A DNA stretch of 6,478 nucleotides from Acidobacteriota bacterium (GCA_021798235.1 JAJZMO010000377.1:1-6478); one strand, 5' to 3'. Numbered from the stretch's first letter, positions 1 to 5,827 are shown. Program-made: numbers and translations. Notes: generated by a model not told the origin, from the sequence alone.

Positions 1-1
1 C

Positions 2-847
2 GGTATCGTTGTCGGTCTGCCGCGTGGCGTGGAAGATCTCTTCCAAAAAGTTCACACGCAGGCATGGGGAGCCTTCACTGTTCCCGCCATGTTGTTGCTC
101 ATATTTATGATGGCCGCTGTTGTGGCCTTCATCGTCTTCGTCGAGCGCAGTGAGCGTCGCATTCCTGTGCAATACGCCAAGCGCATCGTGGGGCGTCGCC
201 TGATGGGCGGTCAATCCACGCATCTGCCGCTGCGCGTCAACTCCGGCGGCGTGATGCCGGTCATCTTCGCCGCGTCCATTCTCTCCGCGCCGCTCTTGAT
301 GGCCAACGCCACTGTCTTCGGTTACTCCTTCCATGACAGCCGCTTCTTTGGCCCGATCTTTGAGGCATTGCGCGCAGGCGAGCCGTGGTATGAGCTGCTC
401 TATATCCTCGCGATTATCTTCTTTGCCTACTTCTATATTTCGATCATCTTCCGCCCGGATGACATTGCCGACAACATGCGCAAGTATGGCGGATTCATCC
501 CCGGCATTCGCCCCGGCAAGCGTACCGCAGATTTCGTCAACGATATTTTGACGCGCATCACGCTGATCGGCGCTGTGTATTTGGTGATCGTCTCCCTGAT
601 TCCGCAGATTCTCATCAGCGGCATTCACCTCAATCACCTCTGGTTGCTGGGGCCGTTCTTTGACAACCTGCCGACTTGGGTGACCAACGGACTGGGCTTC
701 AACTTCTACTTCGGCGGTACTTCACTGCTGATCGTCGTCGGCGTGGCCATGGATACCGTCAACAAGGTCGAAGCGCACCTTATTATGCGCCATTACGACA
801 GCTTCTCCGGCAAGAGTGCGCGCATTCGCGGGAGACGTTCCTGGTAA
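2..847 (+). CDS. secY: Protein translocase subunit SecY (5'-truncated by the window edge)
   Basis: SecY forms the protein-conducting channel of the Sec translocon in the inner membrane, with SecE and SecG. The frame is open from base 2, so the true start lies upstream; the GTG at 29 is an internal Val codon. The 281 visible residues align with the C-terminal half of E. coli SecY. TM6 is near residues 25-47. The basic cytoplasmic loop after it (ERSERRIPVQYAKR, then QSTHLPLRVN) is the ribosome/SecA-docking C4 loop. TM7 and TM8 follow, then the C5 loop with the conserved GIRPG (its Arg at 509-511 matches the E. coli Arg357 position), then TM9 and TM10 with FYFGGTSLLIVV. The periplasmic stretch between TM9 and TM10 (about nt 605-700) looks roughly 20 residues longer than in E. 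coli. The tail ends in a basic cluster, RIRGRRSW. The TAA stop shares its last base with the adk ATG, implying translational coupling. Confidence 0.97.
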   Translation, partial: GIVVGLPRGVEDLFQKVHTQAWGAFTVPAMLLLIFMMAAVVAFIVFVERSERRIPVQYAKRIVGRRLMGGQSTHLPLRVNSGGVMPVIFAASILSAPLLMANATVFGYSFHDSRFFGPIFEALRAGEPWYELLYILAIIFFAYFYISIIFRPDDIADNMRKYGGFIPGIRPGKRTADFVNDILTRITLIGAVYLVIVSLIPQILISGIHLNHLWLLGPFFDNLPTWVTNGLGFNFYFGGTSLLIVVGVAMDTVNKVEAHLIMRHYDSFSGKSARIRGRRSW

Positions 848-1611
848 TGCCGGTGGCGCAGCAGGAGATGGATTTGAGCGGGCACGCATCTGGCAACGCA
901 TCCGCACAGCTTGCGGCTCCCGGCCCCATTCTATTGTTGGGCGCTCCCGGAGCAGGCAAGGGTACGCAGGCCAAGGCGCTCATGGCGGCTTGGAGTATTC
1001 CGCAAATCTCCACGGGCGATATTCTGCGCGGCTTGCGCAATGATCCTGCCAAGGCGAACTCGCCACTCGGCCAACAAGTACGCGCTGCCATGGACGCAGG
1101 CAAGCTAGTCTCAGACGCCTTGGTGGAGCAATTGGTGCTGGACCGTTTGGCGCAACCAGACACACAGCGCGGCTATGTATTAGACGGATTTCCCCGTACG
1201 TTGGCTCAGGCAACATGGCTGGACAGCAAGCTGGAGGCGGCGCAGAATGACTCCGCTGCCAGCGGGGCGGCGCAGCCCGTGATTGCTGGGATGGTTCGGG
1301 TTGGCTATACTACATTAATGCGCCGGACAACGGGACGGCGCACCTGTCCGCGGTGCTCCCGGATCTACAACATCTTCTTTCAGCCGCCGCAACAGCCGGG
1401 CCGCTGCGACGTGGATGGTGTGGAATTGGTGCAGCGCGCCGACGATCAGGAAGATGTCTTTGCTGAACGTCTGCGCACCTATGAATCGCAGACTGCCCCG
1501 GTGGTGGAACACTATCGCGGTTTGAAGCGTTTTGTTGAGGTGGATGGCGAGCAGACGATGGATGTGGTGAGCGCAAGTTTGATGCAGTCCATTGTTCGGT
1601 TGCGAGGTTAA
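847..1611 (+). CDS. adk: Adenylate kinase, zinc-LID type
   Basis: Cytoplasmic adenylate kinase interconverts ATP + AMP and 2 ADP. Counting from ATG 847 (254 aa), the P-loop is GAPGAGKG at 32-39, the AMP-site motif STGDILR is at 55-61 and DGFPRT is at 113-118. The LID has GRRTCPRC followed by CDVD, giving Cys167, Cys170, Cys187 and Asp190, the Cys3-Asp zinc tetrad known from Bacillus-type enzymes. RADDQED and the following Arg residues (about 197-210) close the active site. The start is uncertain. ATG 847 overlaps the secY stop and has GGGAG at 830-834, but with 12-nt spacing. It leaves about 27 residues before the first strand, more than usual. TTG 874 has AGGAG (863-867) at 6 nt and would give 245 aa; ATG 868 sits too close to that site. 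I keep 847 because of the TAATG coupling. Identity is certain from the motifs. Confidence 0.95.
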   Translation: MPVAQQEMDLSGHASGNASAQLAAPGPILLLGAPGAGKGTQAKALMAAWSIPQISTGDILRGLRNDPAKANSPLGQQVRAAMDAGKLVSDALVEQLVLDRLAQPDTQRGYVLDGFPRTLAQATWLDSKLEAAQNDSAASGAAQPVIAGMVRVGYTTLMRRTTGRRTCPRCSRIYNIFFQPPQQPGRCDVDGVELVQRADDQEDVFAERLRTYESQTAPVVEHYRGLKRFVEVDGEQTMDVVSASLMQSIVRLRG

Positions 1612-1617
1612 CGCGCC

Positions 1618-2367
1618 ATGGCCATTGTGGTGCGCACGCAGCAGGAGATTGCCAAGATGCGGCAGAGTGGGATTGCTCTGCGTGCGGTGTTGGATGCGGT
1701 GCGGGCGGCGGTGCAGCCGGGATGCACCACGATGGATTTGGAGCAGGTGGCCGAGGCCAAGATTGCCGAAACCGGCGGCAAGGCGGCTTTCAAGGGGTAC
1801 CATGGGTATCCGCGAGTGCTCTGCACTTCGGTGAACCATGAGGTGGTGCATGGCATCCCCTCGAAGAAGAATACGCTGCACGCGGGCGATATTGTTTCGG
1901 TCGATTGTGGCGTGATTCTGGACGGATATTATTCCGACTCGGCGATGACGGTGCCTGTGGGCAAAGTGACGCCAGAGGCGGAGAAGCTGCTGTCCGTGAC
2001 CGAGGCATCATTAGCCAGTGCGATTGCAGTCGTCCGTGCAGGGACGCATTTGGGCGATGTGGGCGCAGCGGTGCAGGATGTGGTCGAGGCTGCGGGCTTC
2101 AGCGTGGTGCGGGAGTTTGTAGGCCATGGGATTGGAACCAGCCTGCATGAGGATCCGCAGGTGCCGAATTACGGCAGACGCGGCATTGGCATCAAGCTAC
2201 GCGAGGGCATGGTGCTCGCCATTGAGCCGATGGTGAATGTGGGTAAGGCAGAGGTGCGCGTGCTGGAAGATGGCTGGACGGCAGTGACTGTCGATGGCAG
2301 CCTAAGCGCGCACTTTGAGCACACGGTGGCAGTGACGGCGGATGGCGCCGTGGTGCTGACCGCATAA
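1618..2367 (+). CDS. map: Type I methionine aminopeptidase
   Basis: This enzyme removes the initiator methionine from nascent proteins after deformylation; it is a cytosolic metalloenzyme of the pita-bread fold. The 249-aa length is typical of short type Ia bacterial forms, with no N-terminal zinc-finger extension. All five metal ligands are present: Asp96 (in VSVDCG), Asp107 (in YYSDSAMT), His170 (in FVGHGIG), Glu203 (in AIEPM) and Glu234 (in FEHT). His78, in NHEVVHGIP, matches the catalytic His79 of E. coli, and His177 is also conserved. The ATG lies 6 bp after the adk stop, and its ribosome binding site GAGGT (1604-1608, 9-nt spacing) lies inside the last adk codons, so the two are probably co-translated. 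The position next to adk between secY and infA is the standard one for many phyla. Confidence 0.98.
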   Translation: MAIVVRTQQEIAKMRQSGIALRAVLDAVRAAVQPGCTTMDLEQVAEAKIAETGGKAAFKGYHGYPRVLCTSVNHEVVHGIPSKKNTLHAGDIVSVDCGVILDGYYSDSAMTVPVGKVTPEAEKLLSVTEASLASAIAVVRAGTHLGDVGAAVQDVVEAAGFSVVREFVGHGIGTSLHEDPQVPNYGRRGIGIKLREGMVLAIEPMVNVGKAEVRVLEDGWTAVTVDGSLSAHFEHTVAVTADGAVVLTA

Positions 2368-2373
2368 ACAGTT

Positions 2374-2427
2374 TCCCGCAAGGGAGCCAACGCAACAGGA
2401 GTTCAGGTTCGCCAGCGCGAACCGGAA
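2374..2427 (+). promoter_or_regulatory. infA leader: two hairpins before the ribosome binding site
   Basis: The 72-nt map-infA gap holds a small hairpin, TCCC-GCAA-GGGA (2374-2385), with a GNRA-type tetraloop. After it comes a stronger one: GGTTCGC (2406-2412), loop CAGC, GCGAACC (2417-2423), extended past one mismatch by TTC/GAA (2402-2404 with 2425-2427). An SD-like AGGAG (2397-2401) lies between them with no usable start codon after it. The real site, AGGA at 2430-2433, begins 2 nt beyond the second stem. The pairing is directly visible. A role in tuning IF1 translation, by occlusion or standby binding, is inference. No T-run follows, so this is not an intrinsic terminator. Confidence 0.5.
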
Positions 2428-2429
2428 GC

Positions 2430-2433
2430 AGGA
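2430..2433 (+). promoter_or_regulatory. Shine-Dalgarno that fixes the infA TTG start
   Basis: AGGA lies 6 nt upstream of TTG 2440. The reading frame is open back to the map stop codon, but no ATG or GTG lies between, so this site together with the family N-terminus (SKEDAIEV) decides the start. Confidence 0.75.
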
Positions 2434-2439
2434 CACCGA

Positions 2440-2658
2440 TTGTCGAAGGAAGATGCAATTGAGGTAATGGCAACGGTCATCGAGACCTTGCCCAACGCGA
2501 CGTTCCGGGTGGAGCTGGAGAACAAGCACCAGGTATTGGCGCATGTCTCTGGGCGCATGAGGAAGAACTTTATCCGCATTCTGCCGGGCGACAAGGTTGC
2601 CGTGGAGCTGAGTCCGTATGATCTGAACCGCGGACGCATCGTGTTTCGCTATCGCTAG
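2440..2658 (+). CDS. infA: Translation initiation factor IF-1
   Basis: IF1 is a single OB-fold protein that binds the A site of the 30S subunit during initiation, with IF2 and IF3. The 72-aa product reads SKEDAIEV, then [14 protein letters not shown] (18-31), [17 protein letters not shown] (about 36-52) and [18 protein letters not shown] at the end. This is nearly full conservation with bacterial IF1, at its normal length. The start codon is TTG rather than ATG, supported by AGGA at 6-nt spacing and by alignment of the N-terminus. A rare start on an essential factor may hold its level below that of the ribosomal proteins. It lies between map and rpmJ, the usual place, and its TAG stop is followed by a plain 45-nt gap. 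Confidence 0.97.
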   Translation: MSKEDAIEVMATVIETLPNATFRVELENKHQVLAHVSGRMRKNFIRILPGDKVAVELSPYDLNRGRIVFRYR

Positions 2659-2703
2659 CCGGACACGCAGCATTGTAGGGAAAGACAAAGGGTGGTTGAG
2701 TAT

Positions 2704-2817
2704 ATGAAAGTTCGAGCTTCGGTCAAGAAGATTTGTGACAAATGCAAGATTGTGCACCGCCGCGGGGTGGTACGCGTGATCTGCGAAAACACCAAGCACA
2801 AGCAGCGCCAGGGCTAA
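2704..2817 (+). CDS. rpmJ: 50S ribosomal protein L36 (zinc-ribbon form)
   Basis: L36 is the smallest large-subunit protein and binds 23S rRNA near the L6 and peptidyl-transferase side. The 37-aa product begins [14 protein letters not shown] and ends NTKHKQRQG. The zinc ribbon is intact: Cys11, Cys14, Cys27 and His32. This is therefore the zinc-binding (C+) paralogue that zinc-limited bacteria often replace with a zinc-free copy elsewhere. The ORF is too short for a 60-codon cutoff but is unmistakable. GGTGG at 2691-2695, 8 nt before the ATG, is a modest ribosome binding site. The gene sits between infA and rpsM in the canonical order. The stop codon lies in a weak 5-bp stem, GCGCC/GGCGC (2805-2809 with 2824-2828). 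Confidence 0.97.
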   Translation: MKVRASVKKICDKCKIVHRRGVVRVICENTKHKQRQG

Positions 2818-2984
2818 GGCTAGGGCGCGTTTGCGCTGGAGTCCATCGGGCTAGTTAGCCGTAGAAAGGCTTGCGATGAACCCGCTGGAATCCATTCACC
2901 GCTGCGGATACGGGCAACCGCCCGCAGCCAACACCGCCTCCCCATGGCCAAGCCGTGGCGTGGCAAGCAAAAGAAGGGTACAGT
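2818..2984 (+). promoter_or_regulatory. 167-nt leader before rpsM
   Basis: This is the longest gap in the window, at the point where the alpha operon begins in E. coli and where S4 represses translation from the rpsM leader. Visible elements are a GGCTA motif at 2818-2822 and 2849-2853, the second facing TAGCC at 2856-2860, and a hairpin CGGGC (2911-2915), loop AACC, GCCCG (2920-2924) with an outer CTG/CAG. The rpsM ribosome binding site AAGGG (2974-2978) ends the region. A 48-codon ORF with an SD (AAAGG 2865-2869, ATG 2876) also runs through it. I see no convincing -35/-10 pair. The regulatory role is inferred from position and length, not shown. Confidence 0.4.
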
Positions 2985-3371
2985 ATGGCACGTATTGCAG
3001 GCGTGGATCTACCGCGGAATAAGCAGGTACGCATCGCGCTGACGTACATTTTCGGCATTGGCGACGCACGCGCGCAGCGGATTTTGACCGCAGCCAGCGT
3101 GGAGCCGATGAAAAAGATGCAGGACTTGAGCGAGGATGAGTTGAACCGCATCCGCCAGGTCATCGAGAGCGAAGGCCAGGTGGAAGGGGACCTGCGCAAG
3201 GATGTCTCGTTGAACATCAAGCGCCTGATTGAGATTCAATCCTACCGTGGTTTGCGCCACCGCAAGAACCTGCCGGTTCGCGGCCAGCGCTCGCACACCA
3301 ATGCTCGTACCCGCAAAGGTCCGCGCAAGGGCACGGTATCCAACAAGAAGAAAGCGACGGCGAAGACCTAA
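2985..3371 (+). CDS. rpsM: 30S ribosomal protein S13
   Basis: S13 sits in the head of the small subunit, contacts the P-site tRNA and forms bridges to L5 of the large subunit. The 128-aa product starts [14 protein letters not shown], has the [11 protein letters not shown] turn (24-34) and ends with the conserved [20 protein letters not shown] (88-107) and a basic tail, TRKGPRKG onward. The tail ([11 protein letters not shown]) is about ten residues longer than in E. coli and very Lys-rich. ATG 2985 is chosen because family members begin MARIAG and AAGGG (2974-2978) lies 6 nt upstream; an in-frame GTG at 2955 lacks both. The last base of its TAA is the first base of the rpsK ATG. Confidence 0.98.
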   Translation: MARIAGVDLPRNKQVRIALTYIFGIGDARAQRILTAASVEPMKKMQDLSEDELNRIRQVIESEGQVEGDLRKDVSLNIKRLIEIQSYRGLRHRKNLPVRGQRSHTNARTRKGPRKGTVSNKKKATAKT

Positions 3372-3793
3372 TGGCAAAAGCACAAGCATCGGGCGCTGCC
3401 GGCAAGGCCGCCAAAAACAAAAAGTTCAAGAAGCGCGAACGCAAGAATGTTCCCTATGGTTTGGTGTTCATTCAGGCGACGTTCAACAACACCATTGTGA
3501 CCATCACCGACGGACAGGGCAACACGATCTCGTGGAAAAGCTCTGGCTCGCTGGGCTTCCGTGGCTCGCGCAAGGGCACTCCCTTTGCCGCGCAGCAGGC
3601 AGCGGTCAACGCAGCCAACCAAGCGCGCGAGCATGGCCTGCGCGTGGTGGATGTGCGCGTCAGCGGTCCCGGCTCCGGTCGTGAGTCGGCGATTCGCGCC
3701 CTGGGAACGGCGGGCATTGAGGTGCGCTCCATTCGTGACGTGACGCCGGTGCCGCACAACGGTTGCCGTCCGCCCAAGCGCCGCCGCGTCTAA
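3371..3793 (+). CDS. rpsK: 30S ribosomal protein S11
   Basis: S11 lies on the platform of the 30S subunit and helps shape the mRNA exit region with S7 and S18. The 140-aa product has the conserved [10 protein letters not shown] (38-47), the [17 protein letters not shown] block, [14 protein letters not shown] and the C-terminal [13 protein letters not shown] (128-140). Its N-terminus is a low-complexity Ala/Lys-rich stretch (about 1-26), longer than in E. coli and likely flexible. The start overlaps the rpsM stop by one base, and I see no good SD upstream (only GA-rich sequence), so re-initiation after rpsM is the likely mode. The stop codon sits in the loop and stem of a tight hairpin (3784-3798). 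Confidence 0.98.
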   Translation: MAKAQASGAAGKAAKNKKFKKRERKNVPYGLVFIQATFNNTIVTITDGQGNTISWKSSGSLGFRGSRKGTPFAAQQAAVNAANQAREHGLRVVDVRVSGPGSGRESAIRALGTAGIEVRSIRDVTPVPHNGCRPPKRRRV

Positions 3794-3798
3794 CGCGG
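3784..3798 (+). other. Hairpin across the rpsK stop codon
   Basis: CCGCGT (3784-3789), loop CTA, ACGCGG (3793-3798) is a perfect 6-bp stem; a G-T wobble at 3783/3799 extends it. The TAA stop (3791-3793) is within it. The sequence after it is A-rich (TAAAATAAA), not T-rich, so it is not a + strand intrinsic terminator. It could mark an mRNA 3' end or processing boundary between rpsK and rpsD; that is inference. Confidence 0.4.
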
Positions 3799-3810
3799 TA
3801 AAATAAACCT

Positions 3811-3902
3811 TGGCGCGTCCATTGCCCCGCAAGGGTGGATGGGCGCGCTGCAGACTGTATATTTGCGGATCGGGACGAAGGGTTGCCACCCGTAAACCGA
3901 TC
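3811..3902 (+). promoter_or_regulatory. Structured rpsD leader, candidate S4 autoregulatory site
   Basis: The 133-nt rpsK-rpsD gap contains two nested hairpins. The first pairs GCGCGTCCAT (3813-3822) with ATGGGCGCGC (3839-3848), ten pairs with one G-T, and is capped by CCC-GCAA-GGG (3826-3835), a GNRA tetraloop. The second pairs GATCGG (3868-3873) with CCGATC (3897-3902) around GGGT-TGCC-ACCC (3880-3891). The rpsD SD begins 12 nt after the second stem. S4 is known to repress its own operon by binding structured leaders in E. coli (rpsM leader) and Bacillus (rpsD leader). The position directly before rpsD suggests the same here, but sequence alone does not prove S4 binding. A -10-like TAAAAT (3799-3804) lies just upstream without a recognisable -35. 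Confidence 0.5.
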
Positions 3903-3914
3903 GGCCCCAGCACC

Positions 3915-3920
3915 TAGGAG
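3915..3920 (+). promoter_or_regulatory. Shine-Dalgarno that fixes the rpsD TTG start
   Basis: TAGGAG is one of the best SD matches in the window and lies 6 nt before TTG 3927. With the MARYTGP N-terminus typical of S4, it makes TTG the start. Confidence 0.85.
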
Positions 3921-3926
3921 ACTCCA

Positions 3927-4562
3927 TTGGCTCGTTACACAGGACCCGTCTGTCGTCTTTGCCGTCGTGAAGGCGTCAAGCTATTTTTGAAAGGCCCCAA
4001 GTGCTTTTCTGACAAGTGCGCCATTGAACGGCGCAACTTTGTGCCCGGCCAGCATGGCCGCGATCGCAAGGGCAAGGCCAAGATTGTTGGCTATGGCTTG
4101 CAGTTGAGAGAAAAGCAGAAGGCCAAGCGCATGTACTTCGCCCAAGAGGGTCAGTTCCGCGCGTACTACGAAAAGGCCAGCCGCGCCCCAGGCGTCACCG
4201 GCGAATTGCTATTGCAGCAGTTGGAGCGCCGCTTGGACAGCGTTGCCTTTCGTTTGGGCTTTGCCATTTCGCGCCGTCAGGCACGCCAAGTTGTGCGCCA
4301 CGGCCACGTCGAAGTGAATGGCCGCAAGGTGAACATTCCCTCGTTCCAAGTGAGCGTGGGCGATGAGATTCGCGTTCGCGAAGGCAGCAAAAGCCTGCCC
4401 ATCTTCGCCACTGCGTCCGAGTACAGCGGTCAGGGCCACGCGCCCAACTGGCTGACCATCGACCGCAATAGCCTGAGCGGCAAGGTGCTCTCGCTGCCGA
4501 AGCGCGAAGATATTCAGTTGCCGGTCAACGAGCAGTTGATCGTCGAGTTGTACAGCAAGTAG
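3927..4562 (+). CDS. rpsD: 30S ribosomal protein S4 (zinc-binding form)
   Basis: S4 is a primary 16S rRNA binder that nucleates assembly of the 30S body, contributes to mRNA helicase activity at the entry site, and often represses its own operon. The 211-aa product begins [15 protein letters not shown]. Cys9, Cys12, Cys26 and Cys31 form the N-terminal zinc knuckle of C+ S4 proteins such as that of Thermus. [10 protein letters not shown] (35-44) follows. The S4 RNA-binding domain covers about 100-160 ([32 protein letters not shown]). The C-terminus is the usual [14 protein letters not shown]. The start is TTG with a strong SD. It is preceded by a structured leader and followed by another before rpoA, so it may be a partly independent translation unit inside the operon. 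The zinc forms of both S4 and L36 occur together here. Confidence 0.98.
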   Translation: MARYTGPVCRLCRREGVKLFLKGPKCFSDKCAIERRNFVPGQHGRDRKGKAKIVGYGLQLREKQKAKRMYFAQEGQFRAYYEKASRAPGVTGELLLQQLERRLDSVAFRLGFAISRRQARQVVRHGHVEVNGRKVNIPSFQVSVGDEIRVREGSKSLPIFATASEYSGQGHAPNWLTIDRNSLSGKVLSLPKREDIQLPVNEQLIVELYSK

Positions 4563-4594
4563 GCGCGGCGCTGTTCGGGTCGCCCCAGTGAGAC

Positions 4595-4650
4595 TCCGGC
4601 GTTTGCCCCGCGCAGACGCCGGATGCAGAAGATGCCGCTTCGTGCGGCAT
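4595..4650 (+). promoter_or_regulatory. Two tandem perfect hairpins in the rpsD-rpoA gap
   Basis: TCCGGCGT (4595-4602) pairs perfectly with ACGCCGGA (4616-4623) over a 13-nt loop. Nine bases later ATGCCGC (4632-4638) pairs perfectly with GCGGCAT (4644-4650) over TTCGT. No T-run follows either, so they are not classical intrinsic terminators. They sit about 60 nt before the rpoA ribosome binding site. They may be mRNA processing or stability elements, or a protein-binding leader that sets alpha-subunit level apart from S4. The pairing is seen; the function is inferred. Confidence 0.45.
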
Positions 4651-4712
4651 TCCAATCGATTGAAGGAGAACAGGCGCGGCCGTTGCAGAATGCTTCGCGA
4701 CGTTTGCCGTGC

Positions 4713-4717
4713 AGGAG
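4713..4717 (+). promoter_or_regulatory. Shine-Dalgarno that favours rpoA ATG 4727
   Basis: AGGAG stands 9 nt before ATG 4727. It lies inside the extra codons of an upstream in-frame GTG (4709), which argues against that GTG as the start. Confidence 0.75.
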
Positions 4718-4726
4718 ATTACACCT

Positions 4727-5827
4727 ATGTTGTGGCGAGGATTTCAAAAACCGAAGCGTCTCTCTGTGGACGTGGAGACACTCACCGAGAAATATGGCAA
4801 GTTCAGCGCGCAGCCCTTTGAGCGCGGATTCGGCACCACGGTAGGCAATGCCCTGCGGCGCGTGCTGCTCTCCTCAATCGAAGGCGCGGCGGTGACCGCT
4901 GTGCGCGTGGAAGGCGTGCTGCATGAGTTTCAGGCACTGCCCGGTGTGGTGGAAGACGCAACCGACCTGATTCTGAATTTGAAGCAGGTTCCCTTTAAGC
5001 TGAACGGCGAAGGCCCCAAGGCCATTTATCTGCGTGCCGATCAGCCGGGCATCGTTACCTCTGGCATGATTGAAGCCGACGGTGACGTGGAGATCCTCGA
5101 CAAGAATGTGTATATCGCCACGGTGAGCGAAGGCGGCAAGCTGGACATGGAGATGCGCTTGAATCGCGGGCGCGGCTACGTCTCTGCGGACAAAAACTTC
5201 GACGCCGATTTGGGTATTGGCTTTATCCCGGTGGACTCGGTACACTCGCCCGTGCGCAAGGTCAACTACACGGTGGACGCAGCCCGCTTGGGGCAGATCA
5301 CTGACTACGACAAGCTGACGCTGGAGGTTTGGACGAATGGCAGCATTCTGCCAGCCGACGCGATTGGCCTTGCCGCCAAGCTGCTCAAGGACCACATGAG
5401 CATCTTCATCAACTTTGAAGAAGAGATTGAGGCCGGCAGCGCTGGCGACACTGGCAGCGGACTGCACGGCAATGACAATCTGAACCGTTCGGTCGAAGAG
5501 TTGGAGCTTTCTGTGCGCAGCTACAACTGCCTGAAGAATGCCAACATCCAGACCATCGGCGAACTGGTGCAGAAGACCGAAGCCGAAATGCTCAAGACCA
5601 AGAATTTTGGTCGCAAGTCGCTGAACGAGATCAAAGAAATCCTGGCGCAGATGGGTCTGTCGTTGGGAATGCGGATCGACGAGAGCGGCAACCCAGTCCC
5701 AGGCCCGACCAGCATTCTGCCCGCAGCGGTTTTGAGCGGCGCTGTCCGGTTTGAGGATGATGAAGATGAAGAAGAGGACTTCGACGACGAAGCACTGGCG
5801 ACGAAGGACGATGCGGAGAGTTTCTAA
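4727..5827 (+). CDS. rpoA: DNA-directed RNA polymerase subunit alpha
   Basis: The alpha subunit dimerises to scaffold beta and beta' assembly, and its C-terminal domain contacts UP elements and activators. From ATG 4727 the product is 366 aa. The N-terminal domain (about 1-235) has [22 protein letters not shown] (32-53); Arg45 matches E. coli Arg45, needed for core assembly. The C-terminal domain runs about 250-317, with [21 protein letters not shown] and [14 protein letters not shown]. The DNA-contact set of E. coli is kept: Arg264, Asn267, Cys268, Gly295, Lys297, Ser298 and Glu301. Beyond it lies an unusual tail (318-366): a Pro/Gly-containing linker and then [13 protein letters not shown] (343-355), almost purely acidic. 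This makes it some 35 residues longer than the roughly 330-residue norm. The start is set by AGGAG (4713-4717) and the family-like [12 protein letters not shown]. Confidence 0.98.
   Translation: MLWRGFQKPKRLSVDVETLTEKYGKFSAQPFERGFGTTVGNALRRVLLSSIEGAAVTAVRVEGVLHEFQALPGVVEDATDLILNLKQVPFKLNGEGPKAIYLRADQPGIVTSGMIEADGDVEILDKNVYIATVSEGGKLDMEMRLNRGRGYVSADKNFDADLGIGFIPVDSVHSPVRKVNYTVDAARLGQITDYDKLTLEVWTNGSILPADAIGLAAKLLKDHMSIFINFEEEIEAGSAGDTGSGLHGNDNLNRSVEELELSVRSYNCLKNANIQTIGELVQKTEAEMLKTKNFGRKSLNEIKEILAQMGLSLGMRIDESGNPVPGPTSILPAAVLSGAVRFEDDEDEEEDFDDEALATKDDAESF

Noticed and set aside
676..846. Upstream extension of the adk frame into secY
   Set aside because: It would overlap the SecY TM10 coding region by 57 codons, and the extension is Arg/Gln-rich shadow sequence.
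1315..1881. A 188-codon - strand frame across the adk-map junction
   Set aside because: Composition is His/Arg/Leu-rich as expected for a shadow frame, and it lies antisense to two certain genes.
2955..2984. GTG 2955 as the rpsM start
   Set aside because: It adds [10 protein letters not shown], absent from S13 proteins, while ATG 2985 has a well-placed SD and the family MARIAG start.
3858..3863. TATATT as a promoter -10 in the rpsD leader
   Set aside because: No -35 at 16-18 nt and no TGn extension; it lies between two hairpins of what looks like one leader RNA.
3368..3913. A 181-codon - strand frame opposite rpsK and the rpsD leader
   Set aside because: Arg/Ala-rich shadow with no recognisable domain; rpsK on + is unmistakable.
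4709..4726. GTG 4709 as the rpoA start
   Set aside because: The AGGAG that serves ATG 4727 lies within these codons, and MLWRGFQ fits the expected N-terminus.
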